DNA of 50,355 nucleotides from Hyphomicrobiales bacterium (lineage in GTDB: Bacteria > Pseudomonadota > Alphaproteobacteria > Rhizobiales > Devosiaceae). The notes beneath the pieces are model-generated. The model ran no database searches. It saw only the letters and a list, made by a program, of their open reading frames with translations, and was not told the DNA's origin. Positions 23,841 through 31,912 of the stretch are shown piece by piece; position 1 is the first letter of the stretch; each line of letters starts with the position of its first letter. A program made the translations under genes and the position numbers. The stretch lies in contig WFXU01000076.1 in the NCBI GenBank assembly GCA_015490455.1, forward strand, positions 1-50,355. Direction: 5' to 3'.

Positions 23841-26516
23841 TTAAACTATGTCACGCCTTGCAAATGACATGGAACGGAAATCATTTTTATAAGGGGAAAC
23901 ACCAATTTTCTTAATTTTACCAACACCCATTTTATAATTATAATTACCACTTATCCAATCTACCACCCTGCCATTTAGGGAATTAGCTGGTTGAGCAGTA
24001 TGGAGGAAATCCATATACATTACCCCTTTTTTCAAAGCAGGAGTAATAATCGCCACAGCGCTAATTGCGGCCTTTGTTAATTTTATATGACCATTTTCCA
24101 TTAATTTAGTGAAGGTAAAATCATCACCCTCAACGCCTTTAATACTATCAACTTGAACGGGTATGCGATCGGAATAAACCATTACATAATCACCGCTTTC
24201 AATTCCCCTTTCTTTTGCGTCTTCCGGATGAATTTCTACCCAGTTTTCAGGCCAGCGCTGCACAATATATGGACGGCGCCTATCATCATATCCTGATTGC
24301 CATCTCTCATTAATACGGCCAGAACTTGCCCATAATTCACCCTCTCTTGGTTTTAGCCATTCCCAATAATCGGAGAATAATGACCAGGGGGCTTTTTGAA
24401 TATTAGTTTTACCGGTTTGTGTATTAAAGTGAGTTAGTTTTTTATTGAACATATTAGCCGCAGCCGGTCCGGTTTCTGGTAATTTACGGGTAGTATCATG
24501 CAAACGCTTTGTTCCTTCAAGCGTTCCATCTTCTTTCATAAATACCGGCCCCTGTATACCATCAGTTCCATATTGGGCAAATTTCTCATGCAATGTTATG
24601 CCTTCTTTCTTGGCGGCCACATAAAGCATATAGAAATCTTTTCTTGAGCCACGTGAAAAACGAGCGGCCTGCTCTAATACATCATTAGAATTTTCCCAAT
24701 CAAAACCGTCAAAGCCCATTCTTTTTCCTAATTGCGCCATAATCCACCAATCAGGTTTGGCTTCACCCGGAGCATCATAAAATTTCGGATATAACCTTAG
24801 ACGGCGTTCACCATTGGCGCGAGTAAAACTATCTTCACCCCAGCCAGCGGCAGGAAGCACAATATCGGCATAGCGCGCACCAATTGGATCCACTAAATAA
24901 ATATCCTGGTTAATAACTACTGTGCCGCCACTATCAACACGTTTTTTAAGTGTCTCTATAATTTCCTGCTTATCAAAAGAACTTATTTGATGTTCATTTT
25001 GCACGGTTAATTCTTCAAATTTTTCGGCTAAACTTTGTGAAGCACACATGGCCTGAATCCAGGTTGCTCCAACAACATGGGCTAAACGTGTGTGCCCGCT
25101 TACAAAATAACGATCTGTATCCATAGCCCTACGACGGCGACCTGGTAATTTTTCTGGTGACTTATTACGCGGATATTTACCACCACCAAGACCACCACGC
25201 TGGTGCCCACCGGCGCGCCCAATTACCTGACCCGGACGCCCCCCTGCACCAATTATTATACCAAGTGAGGAAATAGCATTTGTATTGCCAGTATTATTTG
25301 ACCAATAAAACCCCTTTTCAATCATGATAGAAGATTTTGGCCTTGAGCCATCGGCTCTTGGTTTAGCTAGCCATTCGGCTGCCTTATATATTTTTTTGAC
25401 ATCAATTTGCGCAATTTTTGCAGCCTTTTCAGGAATAGAAAAATCCTGCGCTAATAGCCACTTCTTCCAATCCTCATAGCCTTTGGTTTGGAATTTACCC
25501 CAAGTTGTGCGCCACTGCCACGGAGTATTACGTGTGCCCTGACCAAAACCTGAGGAGCTTTCAAATTTATTATTAACCCAATTTTTTATCCATTCCTTAT
25601 CTTCCCAACCATTTTCTACAATCACACGTGCAATTGCAGAGACAACCGGAAGATCTGTTCCGGGCAATAAGTCAATCCATAAACCGCCATTTTGTTCAGC
25701 ATAGGCAATGCCCGCCGTGCGGCGTGGCCCTAAAAATATGGTTTTTTGCCCATTTTGAATTGCAGGCATAATCCATTGAGTAAATAAAATAGTTTTTGTT
25801 TCATAAGGATCTGTTCCGCAAATCATTAATGTTTCAGCATCGTGCCAATCCTGATAAGAGGGGGCAAAATTATCAAAACCGGCATCTCTAAATCCCGGAG
25901 TTGAAGTAACATTGCTTGGCGTATCATGAAAGGTGAAATTCGCGGTTGCAATATGCCTTAAAGCATATTTGGTAACCGCATAAGTATTCTCCATAAAGCC
26001 ATAGGAATACATTTTCATACTATATGCATTTTCACCGTGATTTCTAATCACATAATCGGTGATTTCAGCCGCAATATCCAGTGCAAAATCCCAGCTTACT
26101 GGCATTAAAGTTCCAAACATTCTTATCATTGGAGAATGTAACCTATCGCGGGTTGGGCTTTGCGGATTATAGAGTTTTTGCGCAATCGCCCCGCCCCGAA
26201 TAGAACTATCACCATTTATATTTACGGTTGTATTATCTTTATCAGGGATAATAATAACGTGATGCGGTTCATTATTGTGCATCACAATATTATATTGGTT
26301 TGGCGCAACCCAAGCGCCCAATGTCGCAACGGGAAAATCTTGATTAAACGCATTCTCCTCAGCCTTTGGGCCGCCAGTTTTACCACTCTTAACAGGCCAG
26401 CGATAAACTTTGTAACCGCAGGCCACAATGCAATAATCGCAAGCTGTTGAAATAATATCCGCATCTACCGGTGGTAGCGGAATATTGGTTTCAGGAATAT
26501 AATAAGGAGTTCCCAT
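23841..26516 (-). CDS. idrA: Iodate reductase catalytic subunit IdrA (AioA/IdrA family)
   Basis: An 891-residue periplasmic bis-MGD oxidoreductase of the DMSO reductase family. The N-terminal cluster motif is Cys26-x2-Cys29-x3-Cys33, with Ser105 at the fourth position, so a [3Fe-4S] cluster as in arsenite oxidase. Of the four arsenite-site residues of AioA (His195, Glu203, Arg419, His423), the equivalents here are His197, Ser205, Arg434 and His438. Loss of the Glu, and the two adjacent cytochrome c peroxidase genes, point to iodate reductase rather than arsenite oxidase. There is no signal peptide; it should leave by Tat with its Rieske partner. I chose ATG at 26516, behind GAGGGTGAG, over the TTG at 26531. 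Confidence 0.85.
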   Translation of the reverse strand: MGTPYYIPETNIPLPPVDADIISTACDYCIVACGYKVYRWPVKSGKTGGPKAEENAFNQDFPVATLGAWVAPNQYNIVMHNNEPHHVIIIPDKDNTTVNINGDSSIRGGAIAQKLYNPQSPTRDRLHSPMIRMFGTLMPVSWDFALDIAAEITDYVIRNHGENAYSMKMYSYGFMENTYAVTKYALRHIATANFTFHDTPSNVTSTPGFRDAGFDNFAPSYQDWHDAETLMICGTDPYETKTILFTQWIMPAIQNGQKTIFLGPRRTAGIAYAEQNGGLWIDLLPGTDLPVVSAIARVIVENGWEDKEWIKNWVNNKFESSSGFGQGTRNTPWQWRTTWGKFQTKGYEDWKKWLLAQDFSIPEKAAKIAQIDVKKIYKAAEWLAKPRADGSRPKSSIMIEKGFYWSNNTGNTNAISSLGIIIGAGGRPGQVIGRAGGHQRGGLGGGKYPRNKSPEKLPGRRRRAMDTDRYFVSGHTRLAHVVGATWIQAMCASQSLAEKFEELTVQNEHQISSFDKQEIIETLKKRVDSGGTVVINQDIYLVDPIGARYADIVLPAAGWGEDSFTRANGERRLRLYPKFYDAPGEAKPDWWIMAQLGKRMGFDGFDWENSNDVLEQAARFSRGSRKDFYMLYVAAKKEGITLHEKFAQYGTDGIQGPVFMKEDGTLEGTKRLHDTTRKLPETGPAAANMFNKKLTHFNTQTGKTNIQKAPWSLFSDYWEWLKPREGELWASSGRINERWQSGYDDRRRPYIVQRWPENWVEIHPEDAKERGIESGDYVMVYSDRIPVQVDSIKGVEGDDFTFTKLMENGHIKLTKAAISAVAIITPALKKGVMYMDFLHTAQPANSLNGRVVDWISGNYNYKMGVGKIKKIGVSPYKNDFRSMSFARRDIV

Positions 26517-26527
26517 GATTCTCACCC

Positions 26528-27109
26528 TCAACCTTTCAAATTATCATAACGGCCATAAATTAGGCCAAACATACCGACGGCATAAATATCATCTCCATCA
26601 AGCTCCAACAGAACCTGTGGCAGGCTCTGATATGCCTGACCGGAAATGAACATTCCATGCCGAGTTAAGTCAAATGTAGTCAAATGTAACGGACAGGGGC
26701 CAAGCGCTTTATCATCCGGCTTATATGTGCCATTTAATGGACCACCCTGATGGGTGCATGTATAGTTAAACGCAACCACATCTTTATCAGGCCCGATGCC
26801 GCCACCTGCCTCTTTTCCTAATTTAACAATCATTGAATCTGAATATTCACCCTCATCAGGATAGGAGAAGTCCAGCGGCTCATCCAATTTTAATTCAGAT
26901 AGTTTCGCAATTAATTTTCTGGGATAGCTCGCAACAACCGCCGGGACTTTTGCTAATCCCTCACTTGTTTGCATCGCAATCATTACCGTTGCCGTAGCAA
27001 TTCCTGAAGTTAACAGAAAGGTGCGTCGGTTAATGATACATTTTTTTGAATTTTTACGAACTTCCTCAGGACCATTAATAGCCTCTATCATTTCATTATT
27101 CGCTATCAT
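26528..27109 (-). CDS. idrB: Rieske subunit IdrB
   Basis: A 193-residue [2Fe-2S] subunit that passes electrons to the molybdenum subunit. A Tat signal lies at residues 27-50: twin Arg28-Arg29 in 'NRRTFLLTSG', followed by a hydrophobic stretch. Cluster ligands are Cys118, His120, Cys139 and His142 (CTHQGG and CPLH). The two extra cysteines that form a disulfide in most Rieske proteins are absent. ATG has an ideal AGGAGGAAAT upstream. It ends 11 bp before the idrA ATG. An AioB-type Rieske is the alternative name; the context favours IdrB. Confidence 0.87.
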   Translation of the reverse strand: MIANNEMIEAINGPEEVRKNSKKCIINRRTFLLTSGIATATVMIAMQTSEGLAKVPAVVASYPRKLIAKLSELKLDEPLDFSYPDEGEYSDSMIVKLGKEAGGGIGPDKDVVAFNYTCTHQGGPLNGTYKPDDKALGPCPLHLTTFDLTRHGMFISGQAYQSLPQVLLELDGDDIYAVGMFGLIYGRYDNLKG

Positions 27110-27125
27110 TATTTCCTCCTACTGT

Positions 27126-28268
27126 TCAATTTGCAGCTGCTGCAAGCGGCTCTGTTGGTGGAAGGTCCGGATAGTCCATCAAAATAGGTTCGCCTGAAAG
27201 ACTTTCTAAGAAGGCAAGCAAATCAGCCTTTTCCTCTTCGCTCAGACCCAATGGATATATTAAATCTGTCTTGGTTTCAGCAAATTCATTAGTGCCACCA
27301 CCCTGATTGTAAAATTCAATTACATCTTCAAGTGTGGCAATCATTCCATTGTGCATATATGGCGCTGTATATTTGGTATAGCGTAATGAAGGCACACGGA
27401 ATTTGCCAAGATCTGCTTCTTCCTTAGTGCGGAAATAAAGACCCGGATCGTCCTTAAATTTACGATATTTATCCTCTGTAACGCCCTTAGCATAAAGCTC
27501 AAATCTAAAAGTAATTTGCGCAAGCGCGTCATTCTCCCAGCCATCATAGGCCGGAACACCAATATTATAATATTTCTGGTTGGTTAATAGCGCGCCCGAA
27601 TGGCAAGTGGCACAATTTGCTTTGCCCACAAATAGATCCAAGCCCCGCTTTTGCGCTTCCGTTAGAGCATTATCATCACCGCGCATATAATTATCAAAAG
27701 GCGTATCAGTTTGCACCAAAGTCCTTTCAAAAGCGGCTATAGCGCGATAAGCATTACGAACATTTGGCCATCTATCGCCAAATACTTCATTAAAACGTCT
27801 GACATATTCGGGGACAAGCGCTAATCTTGCTTCCATCCCATCATCTTCGCCATTTCCGGCAACACCACCCCGAGCAGCTGATCTGGCCTGCGCCTCTAAA
27901 GAACCGGAGGAGCCATCCCAGAATAATTTATTATAATAGGCTGAATTAATAATGGTTTGCGAATTACGCCAATGAACTGTTCCGGGATAACCTAAAGAAA
28001 TTTTATCCGGAAAGTCCCACCCCTCATCCGGTATATGGCAAGCCGAACATGGCATAGAGCCATTACCCGAAAGACGGCCATCAAAAAACAGCATTTTACC
28101 CAATTCCACCTTTTCGGGAGTTGTTGGATTATCTGCGGGATTTGGCGGTTCACCTAAAGGAGCAAGCACGCTAGGGCGCTCCCCAGCTATGGCACCCAGC
28201 GGCGCTAATAGCGAAGTTGCAACCAGAGCAACAGCAGTGAGGGTAGAGAATTTTCTAAAATTTATCAT
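27126..28268 (-). CDS. idrP1: Di-heme cytochrome c peroxidase, IdrP1 type
   Basis: A secreted c-type cytochrome of 380 residues. A Sec signal peptide (residues 1-28, ending 'APLGAIA') precedes two CxxCH heme sites: CSACH at 74-78 and CATCH at 219-223. A conserved 'TAPYMHNGMIATLEDVIEFY' segment lies near the C-terminus, as in the bacterial CcpA/MauG family. In the iodate reductase model such peroxidases remove hydrogen peroxide or reactive iodine species formed next to IdrA. ATG at 28268 is preceded by GGAGAGG; a longer frame upstream has no ribosome site. The number 1 is assigned only by adjacency to idrB. Confidence 0.85.
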   Translation of the reverse strand: MINFRKFSTLTAVALVATSLLAPLGAIAGERPSVLAPLGEPPNPADNPTTPEKVELGKMLFFDGRLSGNGSMPCSACHIPDEGWDFPDKISLGYPGTVHWRNSQTIINSAYYNKLFWDGSSGSLEAQARSAARGGVAGNGEDDGMEARLALVPEYVRRFNEVFGDRWPNVRNAYRAIAAFERTLVQTDTPFDNYMRGDDNALTEAQKRGLDLFVGKANCATCHSGALLTNQKYYNIGVPAYDGWENDALAQITFRFELYAKGVTEDKYRKFKDDPGLYFRTKEEADLGKFRVPSLRYTKYTAPYMHNGMIATLEDVIEFYNQGGGTNEFAETKTDLIYPLGLSEEEKADLLAFLESLSGEPILMDYPDLPPTEPLAAAAN

Positions 28269-28281
28269 AATCAACCTCTCC

Positions 28282-29412
28282 TCAATTTTTCTTGTTAAGC
28301 CAATCGGCAATTACTGTGTAATCAGTGTCAAATTCGCCTGGATTATAGGCGGGAACATCAAAACTATTTCCTGACAAAGATTTTAGGAATTCAACCAGAT
28401 CGGCCTTTTCCCCTTCGCTCAAATTAAGCGGCTTAATTCTTTCATCCTTATTTGCGGACTGGCCACCACCCCTATTATAAAAATCAACTACTTCTTCTAA
28501 AGTAGCAATGGTGCCATTATGCATATAGGGAGCTGTATAGGTGAGCTCACGCAAGGTTGGGGTTATAAATTTACCCTTATTCTCCTCTTTGAGATCTACT
28601 ATATAAGCGCCTAAATCCTGGCGAAGATTCATATAATTTTCTATGCCTTGAAATTTAGCAAAAGTAATGAATGTTACGTGCCTATCAGGGTCTGACCAAA
28701 TTTCCGGATTTTCAGGAACCCCGATATTATAAGCCTTATCATCGGTAAAACGATTGCCAGAATGGCAAGAAACGCAACCTGCCTTGCCTGTAAATAGTTC
28801 AAAGCCCCTTTTTGCGGAATCCGACATATCACCACTATCAAAAGGCGCCCCGCTTGAAGTAATTGTTTTCAAAAATGCCTCAATTGCCGAACGGGCTCCA
28901 CCATTTGAAGGCTCGCCCTTACCTGCCTTTGCAAACATTTCAACATAAACAGGATCCTGCTTTAGACGTTCCTGCATAATGCGCATATCCATATTCATAA
29001 AATAAGTTTCAGTAATGGATTCGCGCGTTACATCATTTAGATTTGTGCCCAATCTCCCATCATGAAACCAGACAGAGCGGTGACCAACATTGGCCAAAGT
29101 TGGCACATTTCTAAAATGTTTCGTATCCGCATATGCATCTGAAAGAGCCTGCCCATCAGTAAAAGCCTTGTCCGGCTGATGACATGAAGCACATGCTAAC
29201 CCCGTATCTCCTGACAGGCGATTGTCATAAAATAAACGTTTTCCCAATTCTGCTAATTCTTCCTTGACCTCAATTTGCTCTATTGGTCCATATTTTTGTG
29301 AGCCATATTCTTGCGCGGCAGAGGGAGTTGCTAAGTAAGAAAAAGCAAAAACTAAAGCCAACAAACTTATAGTTGGGTCTTTATAATCTGTTATTCGCAA
29401 AATTTTTTTCAT
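28282..29412 (-). CDS. idrP2: Di-heme cytochrome c peroxidase, IdrP2 type
   Basis: First gene of the operon: a 376-residue secreted di-heme peroxidase paralogous to the next gene. Signal peptide about residues 1-33 (ending 'TPSAAQ'). Heme sites are CASCH at 74-78 and CVSCH at 213-217; the C-terminal 'TAPYMHNGTIATLEEVVDFY' is shared with the paralogue. ATG at 29412 follows AAAGGAGATATC, an excellent ribosome site; the extra 26 codons upstream are unlikely to be translated. The 13-bp gap to the next gene indicates one transcript. Which of the two corresponds to IdrP1 or IdrP2 of described strains needs a tree. Confidence 0.85.
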   Translation of the reverse strand: MKKILRITDYKDPTISLLALVFAFSYLATPSAAQEYGSQKYGPIEQIEVKEELAELGKRLFYDNRLSGDTGLACASCHQPDKAFTDGQALSDAYADTKHFRNVPTLANVGHRSVWFHDGRLGTNLNDVTRESITETYFMNMDMRIMQERLKQDPVYVEMFAKAGKGEPSNGGARSAIEAFLKTITSSGAPFDSGDMSDSAKRGFELFTGKAGCVSCHSGNRFTDDKAYNIGVPENPEIWSDPDRHVTFITFAKFQGIENYMNLRQDLGAYIVDLKEENKGKFITPTLRELTYTAPYMHNGTIATLEEVVDFYNRGGGQSANKDERIKPLNLSEGEKADLVEFLKSLSGNSFDVPAYNPGEFDTDYTVIADWLNKKN

Positions 29413-29504
29413 ATGATATCTCCTTTTGCGCTCAAAAGCGAATGGGCAAATTCCGACCGAAACACCCGCCCACTTACTTTCACGACTCACAATTTAAGGA
29501 AGAG

Positions 29505-29574
29505 ATGTAACGTCAATATTTCGCTGAAGGTCACAAATTATGAAGAAATGTAACAAAATATTACAAAATGTAAC
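29505..29574 (-). promoter_or_regulatory. Tandem 10-bp boxes upstream of idr operon
   Basis: On the minus strand three head-to-tail decamers occupy 29574-29545: GTTACATTTT, then GTAATATTTT, then GTTACATTTC. A further CGTTACATCTC lies at 29511-29501. Direct repeats one helical turn apart are the binding mode of OmpR/PhoB-family regulators, and an OmpR-family regulator is encoded 2.3 kb away. The boxes lie 133-162 bp before the first start codon; a TTGACG near 29517 could be a weak -35. Confidence 0.55.
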
Positions 29575-29601
29575 TTTGGTAATCAGAACTTTAGGCTAGG
29601 A

Positions 29602-31809
29602 TTAATCTGGCCGGCCGGAAATAAGTTCTTGCAGCGAGTGAAAAAGAAGATTGGGTTCAATAGGTTTACGTAATAATTTTATCGGCTCATATTTTTTTAA
29701 TTGCATATTATCAAAATGATAGGCAGTATAGATTATGATAGGGCAGTTTGTGCTGATTGAGCGAATTTCTTTACATACTGTTTCGCCATTCATTTCTGGC
29801 ATATAATAATCGCTAATTACCAGCGCATATTTATCTTTATTCTGCCGATAATATTTTATCGCCTCCTTTGCATTTGTGAAAGCATCAACCTCATAATCCA
29901 TCTTAAGAAGAATTTTTCTATTAATTTCCAATAATTCCTCTTCATCATCAATAAGCAATATTCTTCCATTGCCGGCTTTGACTGCGCCTTTTTGTTCTCT
30001 TTTTTTCTTAATGGGTTTAGCTTTAGGCAATATTATTTCAAATTCACTACCTCTATCTGATGAATTTTTAAGATAAATAACTCCCCCCATCTGTCTAGCT
30101 AAAGAGGCGGCGACTGATAATCCCAAACCGGTTCCTTTGCCCTTTCTTTTGGTGGTAAAAAATGGATCAAATATTTCCTTTCTTATTTCTTTTGCTATGC
30201 CAGGCCCATTATCTTTAATATTTATTATAATTTGCTGTTTTTCTTTATCATTTTCATTATCCTTACTCTTTGCCTCAATAATAATATGCCCTCCCCTTGC
30301 TCCGATTGCCTCGGCAGCATTTGAGCATAAATTCATTATTATCTGATGTAGTCTGGTAGGATCTGCACTGACTGTTAAATCATCATTCTCTATTAAATAT
30401 TCAATTTTAATATTGGGCAAAATTGAGGCCTGCATTAATCTGATGACTTCTCTTATTGCCTCCCCTACCCTTAAAGGAATGGCCTCACCCGGCTGTTGAC
30501 GAGCAAAAGATAATATTTGCCCAACCATATTTTGCGCGCGCTTTGCTGCTATTTCAATTTGCTCCAGCTCGCGTTCAATCTCACTATTTTTTGCAACATC
30601 TTGCCGCGCCAAAAATATATTTCCCAAAATAATGGTGAGAATATTATTAAAATCATGCGCAACCCCACTGGCCAACAGGCCAACAGCCTCCATTTTTTGC
30701 GCCTTATACATTTGTTCACGCGCTTCTCTTTTTTCGCTTATATCTTCACCCAGACCGATAAAATGTGAAATTTCACCATTTTCCTCACGTAATGGAACAA
30801 TGGTTGATTTTGACCAATATAATTCCCCATTTTTCTTTTTATTATGAAATACGCCCTGCCATTCTTTCCCCTTTAATAAATTCTGGTATAATTCTTGATA
30901 TTCCCGCCCTCCCATTTCTCCCGATTGCAAAAAAGAAGGAGTTTTGCCGATAACTTGTGCAAAACTATATCCGGTTAATTCGCAAAATTTTCTATTTACA
31001 TATTCTATTTTTCTTTTTGTATCGGTAATAATGATTGTAGCCGGGCTCTGTTCAACCGCGCGTTGGAAAATTCTAAGTTTTTGTTGCGCAATTCGTCTTT
31101 CATTTAATTCATCAGATAATTGCCCCATAGTTTGGCGTAATTGCATTTGTAAAAAATAATAAAGGGCAAAGAGTGACATGGATACAAGAACCAAAGCAGC
31201 CATAGAATAAAAACCCAGCCTAACCAGACTTTCCCCTTCGGCCACAGCCCTAACTATTTTTTCCGTTGTTTCTAAATGTTTTTGCCGCCAATATTTGTCT
31301 AACTCATTTAATGCCGCAAATGCCTCTTCATCATCAACCTTAACCAGCCTATCTGTTTTTTCAATATTCCATTTTTCGCTGGCAGCTCTTTTGGCTATTG
31401 GAATTTTAGAAATATAATTAGCAACTGTATTTTCTATAATTGCTAAATTTTCTAATTCTATTTTTGCTAAATCTTTTTGTTTATATTCTTCCATTATTTT
31501 GGCAAAATCGGCCAATTGTTCTTCTAGCCTGTCAAGATATATTTCATTCTGGCGTAATACATAATTCTTAAAATGATGAATTATACCGCCATAGCCTAAA
31601 TGTTCCCATATTTTACTAAGCAATTCGCCCTTTCTTGCCACTTCATCCGAATATGCCCGCCAGCTACTTTCAATCTCGTGAAAACGGGTTTGCGTTTGCG
31701 TGCCAAGATAAATTCCACCTAGCACTGTTGCAACTATCAAAAATGTAGCTACAATCCCTGCCAATAATAAATGGAGCGGCATTGGATATGGTTTTTCTTT
31801 ATTTTTCAT
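29602..31809 (-). CDS. PAS-containing hybrid sensor histidine kinase
   Basis: A 735-residue membrane kinase. TM helices at about 12-35 and 198-221 enclose a helical periplasmic sensor containing 'LGYGGIIHHFKNYVLR'. A PAS domain (about 245-360), HisKA with His385 (SGVAHDFNN), HATPase (Asn497, DNGPGI, GKGTGLGLSV) and a C-terminal receiver (phospho-acceptor Asp667) follow. No HPt domain is seen. A longer open frame upstream would overlap the response regulator gene and is rejected; ATG at 31809 is the start. It is divergent from the regulator gene and lies directly upstream of the idr operon, so it is the likely sensor controlling it. Confidence 0.87.
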   Translation of the reverse strand: MKNKEKPYPMPLHLLLAGIVATFLIVATVLGGIYLGTQTQTRFHEIESSWRAYSDEVARKGELLSKIWEHLGYGGIIHHFKNYVLRQNEIYLDRLEEQLADFAKIMEEYKQKDLAKIELENLAIIENTVANYISKIPIAKRAASEKWNIEKTDRLVKVDDEEAFAALNELDKYWRQKHLETTEKIVRAVAEGESLVRLGFYSMAALVLVSMSLFALYYFLQMQLRQTMGQLSDELNERRIAQQKLRIFQRAVEQSPATIIITDTKRKIEYVNRKFCELTGYSFAQVIGKTPSFLQSGEMGGREYQELYQNLLKGKEWQGVFHNKKKNGELYWSKSTIVPLREENGEISHFIGLGEDISEKREAREQMYKAQKMEAVGLLASGVAHDFNNILTIILGNIFLARQDVAKNSEIERELEQIEIAAKRAQNMVGQILSFARQQPGEAIPLRVGEAIREVIRLMQASILPNIKIEYLIENDDLTVSADPTRLHQIIMNLCSNAAEAIGARGGHIIIEAKSKDNENDKEKQQIIINIKDNGPGIAKEIRKEIFDPFFTTKRKGKGTGLGLSVAASLARQMGGVIYLKNSSDRGSEFEIILPKAKPIKKKREQKGAVKAGNGRILLIDDEEELLEINRKILLKMDYEVDAFTNAKEAIKYYRQNKDKYALVISDYYMPEMNGETVCKEIRSISTNCPIIIYTAYHFDNMQLKKYEPIKLLRKPIEPNLLFHSLQELISGRPD

Positions 31810-31842
31810 ATTTCTAGTTTGAAATAAAATTGCCCCGAAAAA

Positions 31843-31856
31843 TTGATTTATATCAG
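31843..31856 (+). promoter_or_regulatory. Near-perfect FNR-type box between kinase and regulator
   Basis: TTGATTTATATCAG matches TTGAT-N4-ATCAA at nine of ten defined positions. It lies in the 103-bp divergent region. For the regulator gene, an AGATAA at 31881-31886 would place the start about 43 bp from the box centre, the same geometry as at the moaA box. For the kinase the box is too close to the ATG to act as a class II site. Confidence 0.5.
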
Positions 31857-31912
31857 TGTTTTTAGAAATTTTTTTAGTAGAGATAAAAGAGCAGATTACA
31901 GTAGGGAGCCAG

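Noticed and set aside
23841-27109. Annotation as arsenite oxidase AioA/AioB
   Set aside because: The fold and cluster pattern are shared, but the Glu that contacts arsenite is Ser here and two di-heme peroxidase genes complete the set seen in iodate reductase loci. A tree is still needed to close the question.
29413-29490. 26-codon extension of the first peroxidase
   Set aside because: The internal ATG at 29412 has an ideal ribosome site and is followed at once by a signal peptide; an extension would bury the signal.
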